From Paramacrobiotus metropolitanus (lineage: Eukaryota; Tardigrada; Eutardigrada; Parachela; Macrobiotidae), in NCBI RefSeq assembly GCF_019649055.1, contig NW_026570231.1, forward strand, positions 124,001 through 188,000: a stretch of DNA of 64,000 nucleotides, read 5' to 3'. The notes under the pieces are model-generated. The model searched no databases and had not been told where the DNA came from. It saw only the letters and a program-made list of their open reading frames with translations. Positions 13,317-26,900 of the stretch are shown here, in pieces; the stretch's first letter is position 1; every line of letters begins with the position of its first letter. Made by a program: the position numbers and the translations under genes.

Positions 13317-16300
13317 CTAGATAAGGTCAGGTTCATACAAACGCAAGTCCCACAATCCGGTAGGCGGAACTTATTCCGACTATTTTCACGCCTCTGGATT
13401 CGGCAGATAAAATATCCTTTGTGCACATCAATTACAAATTTTAGGAGACATATACGCTCACCATGTATTTAACTTGCACGAGACGCACCGTATACACAGA
13501 ACAGCAGTATTCACTAATGGTTTGACATGACGTTGTCAGGATGACGCAGCCCGAAGATTTGAAAACACACTGGTCACTTTCTATACATATATCCTAATTG
13601 TAGGGTTTCATATACAAAAATTTAATGGCAACGCGGGTGCTCAAAACTGTTTCTCCCACATACACATCTGGAGCTATTTACGTAGCCCATCGACGGATTA
13701 TGATAGGCATAACAAGCCAGCACAATTGCATCAATAGCTGGGCTTGCAGTCAAAGTACTTATGTTGCCTTCCCTCAAAGGGGAATGGTAATTGGTGTCAA
13801 GTTAGATCTGTGCGGCTAAGCGTACGTGTTACAGGAATCCGGGATTGTTCCTGTCTATACTGCGCAGACGCCATTATACGTATATTTCAGCGTATACTAC
13901 ATACAACACACAACGTGGTCCGGAGACCGCTATAACGCTTGAATTACCAACGCCTGGTGCATGGGGAATGGGCCGGGGAGATTGCAGTTCGAGTAGGCCG
14001 CTGCTGATTATTCTTTCATCCTAAACGCACACACACGAAACCCCGAACTGAACCCACCAGTCAGTATATTGCATAAACAGGAAACACTGCACTGCCGATC
14101 GTTGTGCAAATTAGCTCCAGCGTATGCACGCCGGGTCCAGAGTAAGACCCTGGGTGCGACCTTATGCTTAACTTGTCGAAATATCAACCATCCGCTCAAG
14201 GGCATTATGCCGACTGTTAAGTACAATACACCGACGTCGTTGGCTTACGTTCTCCCTCTGCCGCTTGAACAGCTGTTTGGTGAGATATTCCGCGACTGGG
14301 ACAAGCTGGACAAGAATGCGGTATTAAAGGATTAGGATAGTATGGCTGCTAGCGGAAGTTGAAAAAGCACTTAAGACACGCTTTTCAACAAGTAGCAAAA
14401 TTATGCATGGAATAAAAAAGGTGAAATGTCGAAGGGATTACCATATGCCAGTGCCAATCTTAACTCCCTTACTTTTGCGGGGGATGAGAAGATGTTGCAA
14501 AATTCATGTGTTATGCAATAAAGTGTTTGCAGGTGTTCCCAGACTTGATGAGTGTAACTAACACGCAGAACTGTAATTACTGAACTTTGGTAAGAATAAC
14601 AATTCCAACGAAGTCGAAAAAAACAGTGAAATGGCATGTCAGTTATGACATTGTTTTTGATTTATGACAGTATTAGATACTTTGACTTGATTTAAGAAGG
14701 AACTGGCTGTTCATTGTACACTGTGTACAACTTTCGTGTACATAATCAATTATCATACTTTATACAAATTCAAAATTTAGTAAAACTTACAATGTGCGAA
14801 TTTTATTAACTGTAAGGGGCTCTGGACCAATGTACCACTCCATACCCTCATATCTGAAGACAACCGACATATATAGCGCAATCAATTGCGCTATGCCAAT
14901 TGCGCTATGCCTTCAGATCCGGTTGACATAAGTTGTATCTCTCTAATGGTAAGCACGCCTTTTACACTTTTACTGATTCCAAATTATTAAATGTTTGTGA
15001 TGCGAAATCTGTTGAAGTTGACTATTGATTGACTTTTCGCAACACATGTAACAGTCTTCGGCTATTAACTTACGGTCGAGGTGGTGTGCGAACGCTGAGA
15101 CGTACGGGTTATGTTTTCTAAATCAGACGGTGACTGTTTTAAATTCGAAATGCTTAGGGTTAGGGGCTACCGTATAAAGTACAAACGATAATAATTTTGC
15201 AAAGCAATCAAAGTGCAACACAAAAACTGTGACGCTAGCGATCCGGAATTCACAAAGTAAAGCTTAAGGTACATATCTTACTGTAAAAAAAATAAGTATA
15301 GATACTTTGATACTTATCAGCTATAATGCACACTGTGTATTTTATTAAGCGCATGTGTGTGCGCTATGATATTGTCTGATCCAAATAAAAACAACCCCTC
15401 ACTGTTTCTGTTCGTAAAAAAGGAATTATCGCGCCCACCCTGCTTATTGTTAGGTAAGCGGAGGCTGCAGCTCACAAGTTAGTAGTTAAAATTGGTCGAT
15501 GTCCTGTCAAATTTTTCCGCCTTGTGTAGCAGGTGTTTTTTCTCTTTGCTTCAGTCGTCCCTGCCCGCATAATATGCTTAAAAAGAAATACCCGACTCAA
15601 TCGTACCAAAGGCTTTTACGTTAAAACAAAACTGCGTGATCGAAACAATAGAACCCATATCTCGTGATTTATGGCGCACAGCATGGATTCAACATTGATC
15701 AATATCGTGTATACTTTGGTTAAAGGGTGTGCACCTTTGAGGCGTAAACACCGAATAATGGGCTTAGAGACATATGTACCATGTAGTCAAACACGACATT
15801 CTTTTCAATGACATCAACGACTTTTTGCGTTGCGAATTTGAGAAGTGACCGCATGTATAATACACAGCTACAAGACTGTTGCATCCAGATTTCAGCAGTT
15901 CTTGTATTCAGTAACTGTCAAGACCTATTTTTTTTACATACTACGTATATGTACGCCACAATTATATAGCAACATATACTTGAATTCCTGCATACAGAAC
16001 TTTTCTTGGAAATTTGGTTTCTTGGTCCATAGAATCCCATAACTTGCAGGCATCTGATTCCAGTCACTTGCTGGCGTCAAAGTGTATTCTTCTGCTTGAA
16101 CAAATCTCCAGCCGAAAATTATTTGTTTTTACGCAAAACATAATCTTTTTACGATACCGTATTTCATAATCTTACAAACTTTTTCTGTAGCACGCACATT
16201 GTAATACTGCTATCTACGGAGCGTGCTTCTTAATTTTCCTGTAAAAAAAGTAAATCATTGTGACAAAAATACGACCAGGTGGTGTCACCGTCAATGGCGA

Positions 16301-18166
16301 CACGTAAACTGCGTCATCATTATGCATGTGATCAGGTACAGAATCTTATTTTTCTAATAATTATGCGATAATTTGCTTCAATACATCAAAGGCCTTAGAT
16401 AAGGAAATGACGCTAACGTGCTAAATCGATATCTACGAGTACTTACATTTCTATCCACCGGCATGTAGTTGCATTTACTGGTATAACAATACCTATTTCA
16501 ACCTACTGCAGTCCAACTACTACCAAACAACATGATAGTGTAAAAACACGCATTCACCAAAGCGAATAAAGGTTTAGTCCTCATATTTCAGAAACAAGAA
16601 CCCAATTAAAATAACTTACGTACTTTAGCCCCTGTACGGAGTAACTGAGTTGCGGTAAATTCTAAATACAACCGCTAATTCCATGTCACTGCAGCATATC
16701 TGTAAATTTTCATTTTAATAAAAAGTAAGGTTAATTTAATGATTTTTTACATGGATCGTAATTCTCAGTGACGCTCCTGATATGGCTAACATAATAATTT
16801 CTGTCAAATATTAATATGCCATTAATTTGTGTGTGTAGTATTACTCATGAGACCAAAAGTGACCTCATTTGTCTATCGTGTACAGGTAGATTACTTTTTA
16901 GTCAGATTCAGTTGAGAGACTACAAGATGTCGTCACAATTCAATAGCTCTATCTTTGCTACAAGCCTGCGTTGATTTCCATGTACTAATGATTATTTGTA
17001 ACTTTAAAAAAACTGCGATTTCAGTACGCATCAAAACGCTGCTATGGTTCAGCTTCTTAATTTCGGAGTTTGAAAGGACAGTTTATAAAGAATACTTTAT
17101 ATCTAATCACTCCGTATTATTATCTTGCTTTATGCAGGATCGCACTTAAAGGCGGAATTTTACTTAATAATATGCAGACATAGCTGATATCCGATCTTGG
17201 TTAAACACGAGTATTTCTACTACAAAGTAGTTACTGGTGCCAGATTGTCAACACCGGATACTTTCCCTAAACACGCAGTGCTAGTTGTGTATCTTTAGAT
17301 CTGATATTTGGTAGTTTCGGTACAATTTACAAAAGAGTTGACAGAAGTCTCTAAATAATGAAATATAAGAAACAGGTGATGGCACTGTATGGTACTATTT
17401 CTCTCAAAAATATTGGTAGCGAATTAGCGGTTATTTTCCTCATTTACCACAAGATAATTGTGCATAAAACTTGAAATCAGCATAAAAGTTTAGCCGCGAT
17501 AAACCACCATATGCTGCCGCCGGAGAGATAGTAAGTTTCCTTTTTAAGTCTTGAACATTTTTGTCGGCATAAAGCATGCCAGCATCATGCTAAAATATTG
17601 ACATCAAGATAAGTATACAATTGTGGTAACAAAGGTGATGGTGCGAGTAAGTGCATATAATTATTAATCTGGACATAAATGTATGCAGTCCGGCGTAGTA
17701 TTCGCACTAGAAAAGCAGTGAATAATGCTGGGGGTTACATTATTTATTGATCCGGTAGGAGTTAATAAAAAATGCAAAGCCTTGTAATTTTGGCACCTTT
17801 TCATTGCTAATTTTATAAGACGACGACAAACTCGCCGTGGATTTCATGTCCATTGAAATTAATTATATCGTTATCCACTTGATAGATTACGACGCACACC
17901 AGCAGCGGTAGAATCATGTTTATTTTTATGCACTGCTAAGTATTGCACGCATGGTACATTCAAACGTAAATACAAATCCTGTCGTTTCCGGTATGCGACG
18001 GGGATCAATATGCTGTCTAGCTCGATGCTCAGCCTCTAAGAAGCATACAGCACAACAAGCAGGAGGAAAATATTGAGTACTATTGTAATATTGTTGTCAA
18101 AAGAAACTTGCCAACCACTCATACAAAAAACGTGTACAATAGTGGAAAAGCGTGTTTTGCGCATAC
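13317..18166 (-). other. Probable intronic or intergenic DNA
   Basis: No convincing exon. A GC-richer patch at about 13.9-14.34 kb stands out from the AT-rich surroundings but has no coding signature I trust; it may be promoter or 5' UTR sequence. A short hairpin with repeats of AATTGCGCTATGCC lies near 14877-14912. Confidence 0.35.
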
Positions 18167-18277
18167 CTTTTGAATTTCTAGTTGGCTTCTTTTGTATAAG
18201 ATCTTCGACCAGTAGTGCAGCGCCAGTCGGACGGCCAACGCATATTCCCATCAACTCGCCTGGCAGAAGACCATCAG
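18167..18277 (-). other. PDE1: Candidate upstream PDE1 exon
   Basis: An open 111-nt segment ends at donor GTATGCGC. With the second of two tandem AGs as acceptor it has phases 2 in and 1 out, the phase needed to join exon 9846-10007. It encodes 36 codons including GICVGRPTGAALLVEDL. It could be a constitutive N-terminal exon or part of a long isoform. It might also belong to an unrelated gene. Confidence 0.42.
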
Positions 18278-21038
18278 CTCTGAACAGCTGATGACAGCAA
18301 CGGAAACAACACTACGTTTATGGATAGTGAGCAGGACTGTGACAAAATGAACCGATACAAAATGGCGTAAAACCGATTACCAACTGTCCTGCATAATAGT
18401 AGTAATAATAAGGAGAAAATATCCATCGGCAAGCGACCAACGTCGGCTTGGCCATCAAAATCTTTGCATGAGTAAACGGATGCGAAATTACTGGTTTGGA
18501 AGGGAGGAACACGGGGAAAAGTAGTTAATATGGTTAATTCACTGCCTAGACAGTTTATACACACAGAACGTTGGACGATTCACATTAACTGGAACCCCTA
18601 TATTCCGCGCGCTCTTCATTTTCCGATCGACAATTTTATGAGATTTGCAATTGTCGACCGCTACGTCAATGTTTGCTCGTACAACACCCGGGTTGGTTGG
18701 ATAAGCGGTAAAGGTTATAAAACACTCGATTATTCGGCTTTGAACAGCAGGTAGGATGAAGGATAAAATATATGATTTAAAATGCCAACGTGCACTCTCT
18801 GATCCATTCTCTCTTTCACTCTCTCGTCCTGTGTCTTTCTAGCTTATAACACTCTAACAGGCTGAGCAATTGCAACCAGGAAGCACGGACCTGACAGCAG
18901 GAAGATCGAGAGGATCGTCCAGACTGTTAGGGATGTACATAAAAGCCTTCGATTTTTACCAGTGTTAATATTACGGGAAGAGACCTTAATAGTTCCCACA
19001 CACACACACATATGATACCATTCGGTGCACTATACCGGCATCTACCGCTACTTAACTTCCATGCAAACCGGCTAACACGGGCGCCGCTCCCCTTAACAGA
19101 TGTTAGCAATTTTGGACTGGTCCCACTGCTATACGTAGGTATTCTGTACTCTGCACCTGGTTACAGTACTGATTAGTGTACGTGATAACGTGGGTCGTGG
19201 CTGTATAACATGCTTATTAGATGGTTACGCTTGACGTTGTGCTTGAAAAGCAAGGCTCTCCATTTGACAATTGCGGGCCCTTTGGGCTTTTGCGCGGCAA
19301 TTAATTATAAGAAGAGTCGTGCACGCTTACACGTTGCTGCATAAAATGCCGCACAATTTTACAAATCAATTCCAACGCACACTGACCTGTGATCTAACTA
19401 TCCAAGTGAAAATTAATTATATGGTGTTAGTAAGTGCGGTTTACCAGATTGTGGTACAGCTACACCTAACATTACTGTGCATTTTTTTATGTTTACGAAT
19501 ATGCCGTACATGCAAGAGCTCTTTGCACATTTTGTTTTTTTCAGACTTAAATGATTCCGTTGTGTCACACTACTTTTCAGCACCTGAGACCTACAAATTT
19601 TAAGGATCGCTGACCAGGCGAATATTGTAAAATAAAGCTTGTACCCATTCCGGTGCTCATTACCAAAACATATTTGTCGAGATTCTGCCATTCTAAGGAT
19701 GCATAATTATTAGCCGGTCAAATCTATCCGAAACGTTGGCTTATTTTAAGTTTAAACGCACTCTGTGTGATATTGCTGATAACTCCAGGCAGGAGTAAAA
19801 AACCACTTCTTTCATTAGAATTTACATACCAAAGTGCAGGCTTTAAAGCCTGAAATATTAACTGGTTTAATAAATGATAAGGATTAATCTGAACATTTTT
19901 ATGGAAACCAATAGTAGTAGGTGATTAAAAGACAGCATGGTTTAATCAGTGAATTAATGCTTTTTTTGTGATCTAATAATGTCGTGTCTGTTAGTTTTGA
20001 CCATTCGCAGCACAGCTTTCAGTTCGCGTATTAACAGTCTTTTTAATAGTTTTGTTGTCATATAGCCTGCGTACAAGCCTCCTTTTTTGAAAGAAAGAAC
20101 TGAAAAGAATTATGCTTGGTCGCGAACCGCTAATAAAATAGTCGTATTTTTTTATACCCACAGTAAGTAGGGGACAAGTAAATTCTGAGGTACACTGTAT
20201 GATGATGATATCTGTAGTATGTGACATAAGCACAGTCGCACAGGTAGGTACAGGCGAGTTTTTCCCACCCGCTGACAATCGACACCAGAATTTTAGCCTA
20301 ATCCTACGTAAATAGGCACACAGGAAGCCACTGATGTAGCAGCTTAATAAGTCTATTTATATTAATAACATACCTTGTGAAACAGGAAAAAAGCTTTATG
20401 ACGCAGTATCCACTGTCGTTTTATTAGATATCTTCCGCGAAAAGAGTACACGCGGAAATGATCGGAGAACTTCTAACATTCCTTTTTAAAGAAAGTATTG
20501 TGCAATAACACAGAGAAACCTGCGGAGAATCACAATCAGCAGTTCCAGGTTGCTCTAACAATCGCCAGAAATTCATTTGTACCGTGTCATCACATCTACT
20601 CTAGCGATTTATCTCAATGATACTTTCAAAGTTTGCATGTAGCTCTAGAAGAATGTACGTATTAACCAAAACATATTTTAGTGTAACCCGTAGTAAGCAA
20701 GTATTCAGAAGCCGCTAGAACTCCACTAAAATAATATTAATTTTGTGAATTACACAATGTTATACGAGCACCTTTTAGTGACTTTAATAATCTAAAAGGT
20801 GAACTTGGATTGTAATTCAATACGAAGGTGAAAAGGGCAGCATCTTCAGAAGGCTAAATTCACCATTTATGACCTATAGATACGAGTATGTGTAACCAGT
20901 AAGTACATTCAAGCTTTGAAAGATTTTCGGTTTGCAGAATATTTCTTGCATTCTTTGCATTTTACATCGAGAAAAACTTAAGTCAACCTTTCATTTGAAA
21001 TTTGTTGATGCGTTACGGTATTGATACTTGTATCTTAC

Positions 21039-21127
21039 CTTTTTCTGCCGCTAAATCTAGTTTTTCAGAATTGCAGTGGGACATTCCGTTATAATTAGAC
21101 GTTCTGGGTGGACTGCGTCCGTTTTTC
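21039..21127 (-). other. PDE1: Candidate upstream PDE1 exon
   Basis: A polypyrimidine-AG acceptor (CTTGTTTTCCAG) and donor GTAAGAT bound an 89-nt open segment of 29 codons. It ends in phase 1, so it can join either exon 18167-18277 or exon 9846-10007 without breaking frame. It contains an internal ATG (NGMSHCNSEK). It is over 10 kb from the core gene, hence the modest confidence. Confidence 0.45.
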
Positions 21128-23915
21128 CTGGAAAACAAGAAGTACAATGGTGTCGGGACTGTTGGCTGAAAAATTATACCAAAAGAATGTTTAAGAAGAA
21201 AAACTTAAAATATTTCCATCAGCCGAAGAAAGAAAGATATATACGTCTGGTGTAGTATAACAAACTTAAGCAGTAAATATGTACGGGGTTCTGTCTTTAA
21301 AATTTACGGCAACGAAAATTTTTGTGCATATAATTTTGATCTCAAGTAAGGTGGTGTGTAATCATTTTTACACAATCATTCTGTAAGACTTAAGAGCTTC
21401 ACTTCTTCGTTAACTCTTTCCGTATAAGAGAATTAGTTAGTAGTAGTACTAGCTTTGAGAAGCAGTAACACGCGCCTAGCATATTACCTATTTATGCAGG
21501 ATAAATAAAAACGTACTCATAATCATAACCTAGCGCGGAAATGCATGACCTATCGTAAGCTTACTTGTAAGAAGTGACCTATCCGTCCAGGAACCGGCGG
21601 CCAGTATAACGCGACCTAACAGTCTCTCATTTTTATAGTGCAAAGCGCACCACACTTTGTTAGAATACTCAGATCCTATATAAACGATGTATCTGTATAA
21701 AAGTTTACAAGTGCTCTAAATTTTACAGTATTTGCACACGTAGGATAAAGGCCGGGCAGTTTGCTGGATTCGGAACAATAATATGTGCATGGAAACACAC
21801 CCAAGACTACGCAGCACATGTATAAAGCGGCATTTATGCTGTCTGTGATCAATAATCTTCGTTTTCCGGTCGTATTTGTATTCTGGTGAAGTGATCCCGT
21901 CTGTATAGGTACTGTAGTGGCCATCCAGCAGCAGCGTAAACTGGATAGGAAACTTTAAATGTGTTCCAGAAAGAATATAGAATAATGCATGTTGTATGAA
22001 TAATTCGACTTTTATAGCGCTTTCAGCCTAGTGGGGAATCATGACATATTGCGTCAACATGTTGCGATGGAAATCGTTCATTAAATAAAAAACAATCCAG
22101 AATATTGACATCAGCATCCTGAGCTAACGCATTATTTAAGAGGACGATAGTAAAATGCTACTAAAGCAAATTTGTCAGAAAAGTTTACAACGATTTTGGA
22201 TCCGTAAAATCTGTTTGACAGTACGGCTACCAAGTACCAACGCTGGTAATTATCCACAGAAGTCAGCTACAATTTACTGTGTACAGTATATGCGTCTGAG
22301 CTTCCACAACCTTTCTGCCAAATAGTGGAATATGCATAAGGCAGTTGGCGAACGAGAAAGTTTAGATGATTTGCATAAAGAAATGCAAATTAAATTATTA
22401 TTGGTTTCCGTTTGCTCACAGGATAATTTTCTACAGTCTGACAATGAGTTGTGTTACATTCACTTCCGGGAGCTAGCAAAACGCTTTGCGCAGATTTTTG
22501 TTGACTGTGCTGGCATTGACATGCATATGCTTTAATAGATGATACTTTTAATTTTGGCAATAATAATTATTATTATTGCGGTCGTTTATATAACTATGCG
22601 TAAAATTAGAGTATTTTAAACGTTTTGACTGCCCGGGCTGTGTTCCACATAAGTAATTTAAATCATTGAGCTTATCTTTTAAAACAAGCTGTATAAAGAG
22701 GTGAATTTAGCTTGGAATATAATTTGGTATAAGTAATATTTAAAAAACGAGCAAAAACGTATTAACCTTTGTGTTATCATTAATTATTATAGTTCCAAAC
22801 GGAGAAGCCGGCATTTTTACAGTTTATGCAATGTCCGAATTATTCATACACAGCAGCGCCATCACAAATACGATTTGCTACAGGACCCATTGTGCTTTTC
22901 AAGTAGCTGGCAAATAGGTAACTGCGAACATTCAAGTGCCGAAGAAAGGTTGTGGGCACAAAGAGAGGATACGGCACAAAGCATATGAAAGCGGATTTGA
23001 CTAGTTGAAGCTGGAAGACGTGATCAATAATTATCAGCTGAAACGATGCTACCGGAAATGCATTTAAGTAACCTTCCGCGTCCGATTTTTACCACACTTA
23101 TACAGCAGCAAGCGTCCACTCTATAGCAGCTACAGTAAACAATGTTTTGCAACTTAATTTGTAGACAATATCTGTTTTCATATTTCGTAAATAATATCTT
23201 TGGTTCTGAATAGGATGTATGAAAGCAAAGAAGCTTACAAAATAATTTCAGGTAAAGGAATTTCTAAATTTATTAGATAACTGCGTTCTTTCTTCAGCTC
23301 CCGACACGTATTGTATTCTATATAAGTATGTGTCGGAGCACCACCAAAAATACGTATTTGTATATTAAGCAGGTACTGGCAGACAGGGTGACAGATAAGA
23401 AGTAGTAATCTGATTATGATGGTCTCAACAAAGACTGCAATGGTTTTCTGCTCCTACGATAACTCTCAGTAAAATATGATAAGATGAAGAGTAGAATTTT
23501 TTTCCCACTTGCACAAACACAGACAGACAAACATAATTTTATGATCAGTGAAAAGGCGAACTTATTTTTAAGGTTTTTTGGATACACCAAGTGGGCACTT
23601 CGGTCCGTAATGAAACCACAATAATTTATTGCACAAAAAATTAACGCATTGGTAACAAACCAAATTCCGTTTCTACGCAGCACAAGCTGGCAAAATATTA
23701 AAATGCTGCAAGCTAACGTCTGGCAAACTTAAAATTTAACAACGGGTAAAATTACTCAAAGCTGTTACAAATATGTAGTTGATAAACATTATCCCATGTT
23801 AAGACACAAAATTTAAGACAACAGTACAGAAAAGCTGCAACGATTTAGCTGCGCCAAAATTCCAACGCGAATAAAAATAAAACAATTGAAAAATGGAAAA
23901 CATTCGCAAGTGGTT
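21128..23915. other. Intergenic between PDE1 and CSRNP, no gene seen
   Basis: AT-rich. Short open frames exist on both strands but none has splice context or family resemblance. The region probably contains the 5' end of the leftward PDE1 gene and the 3' UTR of the leftward CSRNP gene. Confidence 0.4.
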
Positions 23916-26900
23916 CTAGGCCGTAACGGTTTCTACTAAGGATTGCTTGATTAGTTCCCCGAAATCCAGTGTTCCAGTACTGACACTGGGTGAGGAAGAA
24001 TCACCGGAAGTGCCTTCTGATGGGGAAGAAGTAAGATATGCACTGCCGTTCAGATCGTTCTCCCGTGAAGAGAGATTAACGAAAGAGATACTGGGCAATG
24101 TTGCAGGATAGACCGGCAGTTCCTCGGAAGAACTAAATTCCATAACCGGAGAGATCATACAGTTAGCTGTATTACGGTAAAAACAGGTGCCGGGTTCGTT
24201 CGACGATAGGTACTCGTTGTCTACTCCCGGATTATCTGAGATCGTCGTTGTAGATCTGCAACCAGAGCTAAATCAAGTTAACAATGCCGAAAACTAACAT
24301 TTTTAAGAATTTGCGAAGGGAAGCGGAAAACTGCTAAAGTAGAAGTTTACGAAACAACCGCGACTACACCTGGAGACCTACAAATTGTATGCATTTTGTT
24401 TCGAAATACTACAAATCTGCAACTTTCGTCACGGTGCCCACTATGCAATAAATATTAGAGACTATCTTTATTAATAAACAGCACATGGCAGAAAAGACGT
24501 TGTATAACAGGAGTGCTTATTTTACAAGAAAAGCTTACGAGTCAATATCGTACACTGGCTGCATATGGTAATAGTCATAATTAGTTTGGCATCCATTGGT
24601 GTACGTGTTCATGATCATCGAAACAGAAGCGGCTTCTGACTCCACTGGGTACGAATTCGCGCTCTGGAGAGATGTATAGGCATAATCACACTGCAATCAA
24701 ACGTAATCTTTAATTACAGCGCTCACTCCTGGAGCTGCACATTGATAAGAACAATTTGATCAACTATTTTGCGTTTTCCATCGTGCTGTACTGTTGGACT
24801 TACCGTACGACTATAATTACGTTTTAAACTCTTCTGACAATAATCTCTATATGCATCCGAGTAAGAGATTTATTGTTACAAAATTATTTTACTGAGTGGA
24901 ACAAATGAGTACTAAGGCAAAACAGCGAAAAGTTTGTAAGCCATAAAAGCAAGATTAACCGACAACTGGGGAAAATTAGCCCTTACGGATTCCTTATTAC
25001 TTACCTGGGATGTCTGCACATAAGGCTCGACGCGTTGATTACAAATGCCCGTGGAACTTGCGGGCGTAGTGGTGGCATCCGAAGCATTATAGCTCCCATA
25101 CTCTTGTGAGATATCCGTCATTGTGAGATTACCTGACATTGTTATACGCGAAATTGTAGTCAAATAATGTGTTTTGACTCTAGTCGGGTTAAATTCTATG
25201 CGACCAAAGGCATTTTGGCACCCTTCTTTGGTACATCCGCACGGATAGGAATACCGGTCAACCTATAAGGTCAGTATCGATATGTTATGATTAATAATAA
25301 ACACTTAATGCATACAAATGATCTAATATTAATTAACCTTACGTTTAAAAACCCTTTAGGATACGTTTTTTTTTTAAATTGATTGGGTTCGTAACTGTTG
25401 TTCAACCTTTCTTCTGTTTTGCGAAAAACCAACGTATTATTCTATGATTCTATACAACATGCGTATCTTCTTGGCAATTGCTCTACCAAACTACATTTTA
25501 TTTTGTGCCACGCAGGTACATTAAACTATTAACTGGCCATAGACCGGCATAAATAATGTACCATACTTTTGCGTCATATTATCGGCATCGCATAATTGTG
25601 TACAATTTATTTTTAATTATGCTTACGCTAAGTTTATTTTGGCTGTTAGTGTTACTTTATATGTAATAGAATACAGTAATAAAATGTTTCGTGATACAAT
25701 ATACTTAAACGTAGACAGTATGGCATATTGCGTACATACAGAAATGAAACTGCGATGATATTAATCGTAAAATTTTATCAGTGTCCGCTTAAATAGGCTC
25801 TGCACCCGTACATCATTAAAACATTTTAGTAATTTGTTTTAACCAAGTTGCATAAATTATACGGTCGAATACATTCATTTTATACACGTATAAATCGAAC
25901 GTGTGAGTGTTCATGGTGAGCGGCATAATCAGTAAATGATAACGGGGTTGTCCAGAATAAAGATGACGCGCAAAGCACTGGTAGTACCCAGATCGTTTGG
26001 ATAAATTGGACTTTCAATCAATAATGCTAGTCGAATCAAGCCTCATGTAAATGAAACCATGATTCTACTTTACAGTTTGAATCGACCTTTCACTTCCGCT
26101 TTCATACGATGTTGGCGTACTGTGTCCATAGCGTAAAGTATGTGATAACTATATCTGTTGTCATCATCCTTAGGTTGCGCGCCCTGTGTAAGCTCCTGCG
26201 CGAGTCCTGTTTTTCAGGCGACGAAATCGTTCTCGTACTAAGAGACTGACCCAGTAAAGCAGAAACCGAAAGAAAATCGATTTAAAGAAGACTAAACGAG
26301 GGTTCAATCGAGGATATATGCAAAAGGACAGTACGACGATACTAGTCTTTCGAGCCCCACTGGAAACCCAGAAATATTGCACAAAGACAGCCCGATATGC
26401 CTATCTAAAATACTAAATATTACAAAAACTTCGCTTTTCTGAAATTTTTAGATTGCTGGTATGGTATATAAAGCAAAATATATTGTCGAATTCAAGTATG
26501 CATTTTCTCCGACTGTACTTTGTCAAAGGACAATACCGACACTCATAATCAGTGCAGGTTGCTGCAAATTTTAAGAGAAAGTAGCTAAAACTTTTAAAAA
26601 TTATCTGAAAAATGTCTTATAATCTATGTCGAGTTCGGCTCAGCAATTATGATTAATTATAAAATTCAGTGCATTAGCAGCACATCCTGTAATTTATACT
26701 CATAAAACATTATCAGCCACTTCCGTTCTCGGTAATTGGTAGGTAAACTGATAAAGGTTTTACAGTAATTTTAGGTAATCTTATTTCAATTTCTAGCAAT
26801 TTTATAACATAGAGGACTTACTTGGCAATTAATTTGGCCTAAGCTACAACTGCATTCAGCTGGGTTGCAGACGTTTTGGCATTGGCATCCACAAGCTATA

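Noticed and set aside
13900-14340. GC-richer patch with an 88-codon + strand frame, considered as an exon
   Set aside because: No splice sites with matching phase and no recognisable motif; better explained as promoter or 5' UTR sequence, if anything.
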